A stretch of DNA of 36,637 nucleotides from a bacterium. GTDB lineage: Bacteria; Bdellovibrionota_C; UBA2361; SZUA-149; JAGRAN01. The notes beneath the pieces are model-generated. The model saw only the letters and a program-made list of their open reading frames with translations. It ran no database searches and was not told the origin of the DNA. A program made the translations under genes and the position numbers. The DNA lies in assembly GCA_030431555.1 (NCBI GenBank), contig JAUIIP010000005.1, positions 1 through 36,637 of the forward strand, written 5' to 3'. The stretch's first letter is position 1. The number at the start of each line of letters is the position of its first letter. This document shows positions 9,130 to 16,928 of the stretch, piece by piece.

Positions 9130-10069
9130 AGGCAGAGATATCCTCTAGCCGCTTGTTTAAGACTCTGCTGCCCTCAGTCGTCGGATGCCATTTTTGGGGA
9201 TTTCCGCCCTGAAATACCACACTGGATGGAACTCCAAAGAAGTCCGCTACATGAACCAGTCCGCTGTCGACACTAAACAGCCGGCTGGCCGTTCTCACAA
9301 GATCAACTGTGCGTGGAAATGGCGCAACTCCGACGAGGTTGCGCAGCTTCACTCCACAGCTGTTCTGAATACGCACTGCGGCCTCGCGATCCTGAGGAGC
9401 TCCAAGCAGATAGACCAAGTCGTCTGCCTCGGATGCCGCGCGCACTAGGGCGCACCAAGTCTCTACCGAAAGGCGTTTATAGGCCTGCTGAAACCCGGCC
9501 AGGGCAACTACCACATGAGAGCTTGCCTGGCCCTCCCTGATTGGTGGAAGCTGAAAGCGGTTGCGGGTAAATCCGCCGAACAAATCGTTTGCCTCTTGGA
9601 TCAAGCGAGTAAAACTGCTCAGCTCATGCTCGTCTCGAGAATAAGCAACGGACAAGTCATAGCAATCGCTTCGGCGGTTAACATCGAACCCCGCAAGCCT
9701 TCCTTCCGACTCGGTCATGCGAGCGCTCAGCAGGGCAGAAAGACCAAAGGTTTGCTCCGTATTAATAACCAGCGGATAGCGGTTCAAGCCGGCCAAGCTT
9801 GGGAGCATTGTTTCTGCAGAATCGTAGCAGAGGCAGTCTACTCCTAAATACTCCAGCCAAATTGAATTGCGCTTCTCCGCCAGCCAGTCGACGTCTTTTG
9901 GGTTGATACCAAGTCCAAGAAGTGCGCGAGTAACTAAAACCATGTCGCCTAGTCCTCCGGGTCGGACGATACAAGGACGAGACTTTGACTGTGCAGGAAG
10001 ACGCAGTCTGCGAAGCAAGTACCTCGGGAAAATTTTAGCCGCACCGTCGAGGGTCTTAAGCCACAGCAC
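9110..10069 (-). CDS. Glycosyltransferase family 9 (heptosyltransferase-like)
   Basis: IVRPGGLGDMVLVTRALLGL N-terminus; C-terminal LFSVDSGLVHVADFFGVPSSVVFQGGNPQKWHP. Confidence 0.85.
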   Translation of the reverse strand: MLWLKTLDGAAKIFPRYLLRRLRLPAQSKSRPCIVRPGGLGDMVLVTRALLGLGINPKDVDWLAEKRNSIWLEYLGVDCLCYDSAETMLPSLAGLNRYPLVINTEQTFGLSALLSARMTESEGRLAGFDVNRRSDCYDLSVAYSRDEHELSSFTRLIQEANDLFGGFTRNRFQLPPIREGQASSHVVVALAGFQQAYKRLSVETWCALVRAASEADDLVYLLGAPQDREAAVRIQNSCGVKLRNLVGVAPFPRTVDLVRTASRLFSVDSGLVHVADFFGVPSSVVFQGGNPQKWHPTTEGSRVLNKRLEDISASTLAPS

Positions 10070-12680
10070 GGCGACGCCTCCAAAATTCGGCGACGACGCA
10101 GAGCAATACGCCTAGCATAGTCAAAACTTTTGCGAATTTGTCGACCGGCTGATCACGGTGGACTACTTCTGTTCGCTCACTCTGCGGAACGAGCAGCATG
10201 AAGCCGTTGACACCCCGGTAAATCGGCACCTCTGCCTGCCACTTAGGATAGTACGAATACTTCAGTAAATGCGGCTTGCCTGGGCAAGAAGTACTTAAAA
10301 TCAAGCGATGAAACCGCTCCTCGACGGAAGCATCGCAGCTCTCAGTAATGCGCTCCGACACGCTCAGTTCACCCGTTGAAGGCAGCATAGAACGCAGCTC
10401 TTCATTTAGGCCGTATACATGGTCGATGAAGTTGCCCCAGTTGCCGCCCTCACCTATCGGCAGCAGAGTGATCGCAGCAAAGGAGTTCCACTCTTGATTA
10501 GGGAGCAAACGCCTAAACTCCAACGGTATCGGTTTGCTGACATCCATCTCACGGCCGTTCGCCAGCGCCCGATAGCCATTTACTCGCATATTAACTTCAT
10601 GCACCCCGGGCGACTTTGCGGCGAGTGGAATAACCACTGCAAAGTTCATCCACTCTTCGGTGTAATACTGTGGATAGGGTTCGTACGATCTACTGGCAAT
10701 GAACAAAGATGGGACTTCCTCCATAGGCTTGCTTATGTCAAAGCCCTCCGGTCCAATCTTCGCTTTTGGGATATTAAAGTAAGTCACAACCTCTCCGCGC
10801 CTAGCCTCCTTCAGCCTCGGCGTCCAACCCCGAGCGGTAAGGTGCCGGCCGCTGTACCACAGCCGTGTGAGGTAATTGACGAAGTCCATTGGATCGACTG
10901 CGGCCTCGCGATGCGCACCGGCTTTCAACACGGCGATCGCCTGATTTCGCAGATCGTCAAAGGCCGGCAAAAACAGAATCAGTTTTTCTACATCGGCGGC
11001 ACTGACAAACATCGGATGTCCGTCGAATACCTCGACCATTGGCGACTTCTCATTGCGCTTATACAGCGCGGTAAAGCGGCCCTGAAACAACTTCTCAAAC
11101 CTTCCGCTCGCTTCAATTGCTCGCTGGTTCTCCTCCCTCGCCGCGATGTGATAGTCCACACCGAGTGCCCGCATCATCTCGGCACCGGCTTCGATATCCT
11201 TCTCGGGCATAATTGAGCCCCTTGGCCAGCCGGCGCAGGTATTGCTCATCAAGCATTGGAGAAAATACGGTATCCCGGGGAGTGTCGCCGAGTTTACGAT
11301 TCCGCCTTCGATAATGTTGTGATCTGTTAGCCAAGGCAGCAGTTCAAATTCACGAACCGTACCGAAAAGCTTGTTGTTTCGGTCGGAGGACTCGAAGGAA
11401 ACTCTGGATTTTGGCTCATTGCGCAGCGTGCTGACCAAGGCTGCGAAATCACCACCTCCCTGCTTCGCCTCCACTCCCGACATATTCCACGTCATCCAGC
11501 CGCGAATATCGCGAAACGCCTCTTCCGAAGGAATTAAGAATCCAATTCCAAGAAACATTAAAATGGTGAGCAGCCGAAAGCCGCGAGCGAAGACTGTTTC
11601 AAACAATGCGATCAGCAGCAAATAACCCGACATGTAAAGACCCGGCCAAAGTCTAATATTGGAAAAGACGATTTCACTAAAAACGCCGCGGGCGCTGATC
11701 AAAAACAACTGAAGCAGCAAAAATACTGAGGCTACGACCAGCAGCGGACTATAAATTTTCTTGAAAAAGAGCGTGCAAGTCAGTAGTGCGCAGAGTCCTG
11801 CTGCAACGACCTCCGTGCGTGTAAGTGAATCGAGAAAGGACCAATTCCAATCTCCGCCAAAGTCTGCTGCCCAACTGCGGTAGTGCATCAGGGGGATCAA
11901 CCACCAGGAGCTAAGTAAAAACCCCGCGACGGCGTTAAGATAGAATGGTGCAAGCTCCTGCGCGCGCTCCCTGCCTTTCCAAACAAGCCAGAGGTCAACG
12001 ATAAAAATAGAGAACCCGAACATTGCCAAAAACAGCGCCACGTAGAAATGCGAAAGCAGTGTCGCGGCAGCGGCGACTGAGGCAGCGAGTGAAAAACGCT
12101 TCTCCATCCGAGCACGAGAAAGCAATCCGAGAGCGATTATGCCTATTACAAACGCCCAACCGTTTGCCACCATCCCAGCTAATGTAGAAAATGCGTTTCC
12201 GCCCCAAACGACAAACCCCTGAGTGTGAAGAAAGCTCACAGCAAGCAGCGAGCCGACGCCTGCAGTCACAAGATGTCCGCCGGCAAAGCGCACTCCTAAG
12301 AACATCGCCGGCGGCAGCAGGAACAACGGGGCAACGGCAAACAATTTGTAGGCGACTTTGGGTTCAATAAGCTGGGCCACCAAGGCACCAATCAGATAAG
12401 GAAGCGGGAAATAGAACTGAAAGAGTTCAAATCCCGCCCAAAGATCGTATGAATAGTGAATTATACTCAGGTCCGCGGACAATGCTCCGCTCAGACTCTT
12501 AATCAAGACCGGATGGGCTGGGTTATCGCCACCCGTAGGAGTCGTCGGTGTGAACAACAGCTCAAGCGGAGTGTTCAGCAGTATGATAAAACTTCCAAGC
12601 AGCGCTAAAGCACTTGCGCCGCAGAGCCGGAGAAGATTGAATCCTGGTATGCGAACAAGCGCTGAAGGCTGATCACTCAT
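10056..12680 (-). CDS. Large polytopic GT-C-like membrane protein with C-terminal periplasmic domain
   Basis: 874 aa, many TM helices; acidic first-loop motif TGGDNPAHPVLIKS; C-terminal segment SYYPKWQAEVPIYRGVNGFMLLVP resembling that of GT-C/AftD-type membrane proteins. Confidence 0.7.
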   Translation of the reverse strand: MSDQPSALVRIPGFNLLRLCGASALALLGSFIILLNTPLELLFTPTTPTGGDNPAHPVLIKSLSGALSADLSIIHYSYDLWAGFELFQFYFPLPYLIGALVAQLIEPKVAYKLFAVAPLFLLPPAMFLGVRFAGGHLVTAGVGSLLAVSFLHTQGFVVWGGNAFSTLAGMVANGWAFVIGIIALGLLSRARMEKRFSLAASVAAAATLLSHFYVALFLAMFGFSIFIVDLWLVWKGRERAQELAPFYLNAVAGFLLSSWWLIPLMHYRSWAADFGGDWNWSFLDSLTRTEVVAAGLCALLTCTLFFKKIYSPLLVVASVFLLLQLFLISARGVFSEIVFSNIRLWPGLYMSGYLLLIALFETVFARGFRLLTILMFLGIGFLIPSEEAFRDIRGWMTWNMSGVEAKQGGGDFAALVSTLRNEPKSRVSFESSDRNNKLFGTVREFELLPWLTDHNIIEGGIVNSATLPGIPYFLQCLMSNTCAGWPRGSIMPEKDIEAGAEMMRALGVDYHIAAREENQRAIEASGRFEKLFQGRFTALYKRNEKSPMVEVFDGHPMFVSAADVEKLILFLPAFDDLRNQAIAVLKAGAHREAAVDPMDFVNYLTRLWYSGRHLTARGWTPRLKEARRGEVVTYFNIPKAKIGPEGFDISKPMEEVPSLFIASRSYEPYPQYYTEEWMNFAVVIPLAAKSPGVHEVNMRVNGYRALANGREMDVSKPIPLEFRRLLPNQEWNSFAAITLLPIGEGGNWGNFIDHVYGLNEELRSMLPSTGELSVSERITESCDASVEERFHRLILSTSCPGKPHLLKYSYYPKWQAEVPIYRGVNGFMLLVPQSERTEVVHRDQPVDKFAKVLTMLGVLLCVVAEFWRRRRAVA

Positions 12681-12685
12681 CTAAG

Positions 12686-13579
12686 TTGCTCGTGCCGGTG
12701 AATTTATCTGACAACAAATTTCTCTCTGTCCTGCAGCTTCTACGGCCGCACCAGTGGGTAAAAAACTTTCTCATCTTTGCCCCGCTGCTGTTCTCCGGCC
12801 AGTGGTCCGAGTCCCTGTTCTATCTCTCGCTTGGAGCGTTTGCAGCATTCTGCTTGATCTCCTCGGCAGCTTACTGCCTCAACGATGCAGCAGATCAGGC
12901 GCGCGACCGAGAACATCCGGAAAAATGCAGGCGGCCGGTAGCCGCGCAGCGTGTATCGACTACCGAAGCTTATTTGCTGACTGCGGTCCTAACAAGCTGT
13001 TCTCTGGTTCTCGCCTGGAAAATCTCCCAGCCACTGGGGCTGACAATCTGCTGTTACGCGGCGGCCCAGCTCGTCTACACTTTTCTGATTAAAAACATAC
13101 CCATACTGGATATTCTACTGCTGTCTAGCCTGTATGTTTTGCGAATTTTGGCCGGAGTAGCTGCAACAGACATCCATGCCTCGACATGGATAATTATCTG
13201 CACCTGGATGATTGCGCTGATGCTCGCTTCCGGGAAGCGCTTTCTTGAAGTCTCTCGCAGCGGCGCTTCGGCCCATCACGCCCGGCCAGTGCTCGGAAAA
13301 TACTCCCACCACTTTCTGCGGCACTTAATGAGCAGTATGGGGGCAGCGACTCTTGTTTGCTATTTGCTGTGGTGCAATGAGACCGTGCAAAGCTCGCGCT
13401 TCAGTTCCGCCGAAGTATTTCCCAGTGGGGCGATAGTTACCTTTTGCCTGCTTCGCTATCAGCTAATGGTCTATCAGAAACAGTTTGACGAGGATCCGGC
13501 AAAGGGGCTGCTCAAAGACATTCAGATACTTGTCGCCGTGCTTCTGTACGTGGCATACATGGCATATGTCATTTACTAG
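12686..13579 (+). CDS. UbiA-superfamily prenyltransferase, decaprenyl-phosphate phosphoribosyltransferase (DPPR synthase)-like
   Basis: LLRPHQWVKNFLIFAPLLFSGQ; NDxxDxxxD motif (NDAADQARDREHP); DILLLSSLYVLRILAGVAA; RYQLMVYQKQFDEDPAKGLLKD. Confidence 0.85.
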   Translation: MLVPVNLSDNKFLSVLQLLRPHQWVKNFLIFAPLLFSGQWSESLFYLSLGAFAAFCLISSAAYCLNDAADQARDREHPEKCRRPVAAQRVSTTEAYLLTAVLTSCSLVLAWKISQPLGLTICCYAAAQLVYTFLIKNIPILDILLLSSLYVLRILAGVAATDIHASTWIIICTWMIALMLASGKRFLEVSRSGASAHHARPVLGKYSHHFLRHLMSSMGAATLVCYLLWCNETVQSSRFSSAEVFPSGAIVTFCLLRYQLMVYQKQFDEDPAKGLLKDIQILVAVLLYVAYMAYVIY

Positions 13580-14423
13580 AAGCAGAATTCTGGGGATCGT
13601 CTACTCCCTATTAGCAGCCGTAATAGTTTTTCCGCACTCCTGTGCTGCGGACTACATCTCCCTCACCGCTTCAACGCACAGTAATATCATCGTTGACACT
13701 AAACAGGTTAATGTACAGTTCTTAATTTCTAACCACGGCGACGAACCCGCCCTGAATGTGGCAATTGAATTTCCTCGGCTGACTCGGCAGTTCACGGTCT
13801 CGAACTCAATCGCACCGGGCGAATCAATTACCCACACTGTCGAAATGACTTTCGATGATTTTAGCATATCGCAGCCGGGCCGTTATGTGCTGCCGTTTCG
13901 ACTAGCATATCAAGATGCCAATCTATTTCCTTTCTCTGCCCCCTACTCGGTTGTTCTCGTCTACAACCACGAACCTCCGCGAATGCTGACTATGGGATTT
14001 ATCGGCATTTCCGGAGCCCTGCGCATAGACTTACGGGACAGCAACCGCTCAGTGCTTGAGATACTGAACACCTCTCCCGATACCGTGCGAATTGAAGACA
14101 TCTCCGGGCACAGCGCAACTGAACTTCAGCTAACTCTAACCCCGCCCGACTTGCCGCTCGAACTCAAGCCTGGGGAAAAAGCTACTGTCCCGGTGCTAAT
14201 GAAGCGCACACGAGGCCAAATCGAAGGCTCAAACTATGGTGGACAGATTCTGGTATCAGGAACCGCAGGCGGGTTTCATTTCGTCGAGTCTTCGAGCTTC
14301 ATGGCCAAGATAGTCGGCGAACCGGTAACTTCGCATCACGCGTCCCGAGTCGCCCTGATTGCACTTGCAGTCATTGTGTTGCTCGGTTGGTTCTTTCAAC
14401 GTCGCTCGGCCAAGGGTTCTTAA
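13566..14423 (+). CDS. Secreted/membrane-anchored protein with NEW3/CARDB-like beta-sandwich domains and C-terminal TM
   Basis: ATG at 13566 gives MSFTRSRILGIVYSLLAAVIVFPHSCAADYISL signal peptide; beta-rich repeats (NVQFLISNHGDEPALNVAIEF); C-terminal TM (VALIALAVIVLLGWFFQRR). Confidence 0.65.
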   Translation: MSFTRSRILGIVYSLLAAVIVFPHSCAADYISLTASTHSNIIVDTKQVNVQFLISNHGDEPALNVAIEFPRLTRQFTVSNSIAPGESITHTVEMTFDDFSISQPGRYVLPFRLAYQDANLFPFSAPYSVVLVYNHEPPRMLTMGFIGISGALRIDLRDSNRSVLEILNTSPDTVRIEDISGHSATELQLTLTPPDLPLELKPGEKATVPVLMKRTRGQIEGSNYGGQILVSGTAGGFHFVESSSFMAKIVGEPVTSHHASRVALIALAVIVLLGWFFQRRSAKGS

Positions 14424-14424
14424 A

Positions 14425-14881
14425 GGGGGTCGAAGACCAGCATAAGCAGGATTCTGTAGACGGCCTCACAGCCGCAGCGGCCATTCATCTAAGCGACGCA
14501 ACCCGAAAACTCACACAACGAGCAGCTGCTGTCCCAAAGCGAACTTCGGGACGGTTTTCCTATTTGGTCTTGCACCAACCGAGGTTTACCGAGCCGCCGA
14601 AGTTACCCCCGACGCTGGTGAGCTCTTACCTCACCGTTTCACCCTTGCCCTGTTTCTCCGGTCGTTCTCTGCTACGCTATCTACTAGGTTTTAAGTAGGC
14701 CGCGCGCTTTACGCACTAGCCCACACACTAGATGAAAGCGACCGGAGAAACAGGGCGGTTTATTTTCTGTGGCACTATCTCTAGGTCACCCTAGGCTCCC
14801 GTTAGAAGCCGATCTGCTCTACGGTGTCCTGACTTTCCTCCCTCCGCAAAGCGGAGAGCGGCCGCAACTGTTCTTCGACCC
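14425..14881 (-). ncRNA. rnpB: RNase P RNA component, bacterial A-like
   Basis: Reverse strand contains P1 pairing (GGGTCGAAGAaCAG / CTGgTCTTCGACCC), GAGGAAAGTC (P3/P4), GGTAAGAGCTCACCAG, CGGTAAACCTC, GCAAGACCAAATAGG, TAGATGAATGGCCGC and ACAGAATCCTGCTTAT (P4 3'). Confidence 0.95.
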
Positions 14882-14904
14882 GAGCGCAGTCTATCACGCC
14901 CGGA

Positions 14905-16155
14905 TTAGCGCTCCAATATCATCGCGCAAGCCATAGCACCGGCAGCGCAGATTGAAATTAGGCCGCGCTTAGCTCCGCTGCGCTTCATCTGGTTCGCCAG
15001 ACTGGTAACAATTCGCCCCCCGGTGGCGGCAAACGGATGACCCAAGGCAACCGAGCCGCCCATCACATTTACCTTTGAAAGGTCCACCTTTCCCACGGCC
15101 GGTTCTTTCCAGCCCTCTTCCCAGGCTTTGATATTCGCAAGTAACTGAGCGGCGAATGCTTCGTGTATTTCGATATAATCGAAATCGTCAAAGGTCAGAT
15201 TGTTGCGGGCGAGCAGACGCGGAACGGCAACCGCCGGAGCCATCAGCAAACCCTCATTAGGATCAATCGCCGAAAACTCGAAATCACCGACAAAAGCCAG
15301 GGGTTCCTTGCCCTCTTTCGCCGCCCGCGACTCCGACATCAACATCACTGCCGATGCGCCGTCAGTCAACGCACTGGAGTTCCCTGCGGTAAGCGTTCCT
15401 GAGCCGCTCCTATCAAACACCGGCTTTAACTTAGCCAGCTTCTCAATCGATGTGTCACCGCGAACCAAACCGTCGCGGTCAATTCCTTCGAGCGGAGCGA
15501 TCTCTGCGGTCAGCCGCCCATCTTCGGTCGCCGCAAATGCGTTCTTATGACTAGCCAGCGCAATTTCGTCCTGGGCCTCGCGGCTAATTCCAAGCTCCTT
15601 AGCAGTGATCTCCATGTGCTGGCCCATCGTTAAACCTGTGCTCGGCTCAGTCACAGCAGGCGTTGGCGGAAGCAAATCACCCGGTCGAAGCTTAAGCAAG
15701 TGACTCAGCCGCTCTCCCATAGATCGTGCTCTGGATACCTTAAGAAATACGTCAGAGCCGCGTTCGCTGTAGAGCAGTGTCGGCTTCGACATCGATTCAC
15801 TGCCACCTGCAATTGAGCAGTGGCTTTGCCCGAGGTTTATCCGGCGTGTCGAACCGGCGATTGCCACCAAGCCGGAAATGCAATTATTGGAAACGGATTC
15901 CGCATATAGAGTCTTAGGCATTCCAGCGGCAAAGACTATTTCACGTGCCCAGTTCGGCGTTCGGGAATCTAAGAGCACCGTGCTGTAAATGAACTCATCG
16001 ACCGTAGCCGGGTCAACGCCGCTGCGATCAACCAGCGCTTTAAGGGCATGGACTCCGAGCTGCTGAAAACTGTACTCCGTCAGCGCTGTGCCTGCCTTCA
16101 TAAATGGAGTTCGCACTCCCTCAACAATTGCCGCCCTTGAACCTTTGTCAGCCAT
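14905..16155 (-). CDS. Acetyl-CoA C-acyltransferase (thiolase, FadI-like)
   Basis: AAIVEGVRTPFMKAGTAL; SVSNNCISGLVAIAGSTRRI; NVMGGSVALGHPFAATGGRIV; ISICAAGAMACAMILER. Confidence 0.93.
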   Translation of the reverse strand: MADKGSRAAIVEGVRTPFMKAGTALTEYSFQQLGVHALKALVDRSGVDPATVDEFIYSTVLLDSRTPNWAREIVFAAGMPKTLYAESVSNNCISGLVAIAGSTRRINLGQSHCSIAGGSESMSKPTLLYSERGSDVFLKVSRARSMGERLSHLLKLRPGDLLPPTPAVTEPSTGLTMGQHMEITAKELGISREAQDEIALASHKNAFAATEDGRLTAEIAPLEGIDRDGLVRGDTSIEKLAKLKPVFDRSGSGTLTAGNSSALTDGASAVMLMSESRAAKEGKEPLAFVGDFEFSAIDPNEGLLMAPAVAVPRLLARNNLTFDDFDYIEIHEAFAAQLLANIKAWEEGWKEPAVGKVDLSKVNVMGGSVALGHPFAATGGRIVTSLANQMKRSGAKRGLISICAAGAMACAMILER

Positions 16156-16290
16156 TTAGCCTCCTATTTTAATGCAGCGAGGAGCGTATAAGAGCCTTAA
16201 CTTTAGCAATATTTCTTGTGAAAGCAATAACTTCTGTATCGTACCGCCGCTAGCCCGCCATACGGTGCAGACAGCGCTAACTTTTCTACG

Positions 16291-16818
16291 GTGCGCACGC
16301 TGTGCGCTCGTGGCAGGATAGAAACATCATCTGCTGCTGCAGCCCGAGGTGCGAAACTAAGAGTGGCCTCCGAAAAAACAACTCCCCTGAAGCCCGGAAC
16401 CAGAGTTCGAGTGAATAGTCTCGAGAAGACTGCCGTAGTCGAAGAAGGACCTAATAGAAAAGGCATGTATCTGATTGCGCTGGGAGCAGTGACAATGTGG
16501 GCCCCTGCCTCCGACCTGCAGCCGCTTAAGCCCCCAAAGAAAACCTCCAGGCCGAGCGCACAGCCGACGCCTTCGTCAGGACGCGAGACTACGCTCAGCA
16601 TCGACTTGCATGGAATGAATCGGGAAGAAGCAACTGTCGCCCTGGAAGAATTGCTCGATCAGGCACTGCGCGCTGGAACTGACCGCCTGGAAGTAATCCA
16701 CGGAATCGGCAGCGGCGCAGTTAAAAATATCGTCCATCAGTATCTCGGCGCCTCACGCCACGTCCGCTCATATCGACTCGACGACACTAATCCGGGTACG
16801 ACCTGGGCTTACCTGTAG
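16291..16818 (+). CDS. Stand-alone KOW-like + Smr domain protein (MutS2 C-terminal module-like)
   Basis: KPGTRVRVNSLEKTAVVEEGPNRKGMYLIALGAVTMWAPASDLQPL followed by Smr domain SIDLHGMNREEATVALEELLDQALRAGTDRLEVIHGIGSGAVKNIVHQYLG. GTG at 16363 is an alternative start. Confidence 0.85.
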   Translation: MRTLCARGRIETSSAAAARGAKLRVASEKTTPLKPGTRVRVNSLEKTAVVEEGPNRKGMYLIALGAVTMWAPASDLQPLKPPKKTSRPSAQPTPSSGRETTLSIDLHGMNREEATVALEELLDQALRAGTDRLEVIHGIGSGAVKNIVHQYLGASRHVRSYRLDDTNPGTTWAYL

Positions 16819-16928
16819 CTCGAACGATATTCCCACCAAAAGCCCGCAGATAGTTTGAACTAAGAGTTTTCATTATTCCTGTGGAGGTCTAAGCTTGATG
16901 GGTATTAGCGAGATCGAACCTCTCTACT

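Noticed and set aside
14387-14698. 103 aa plus-strand ORF
   Set aside because: Lies across the rnpB RNA gene and in an alternative frame of the upstream CDS; no protein features.
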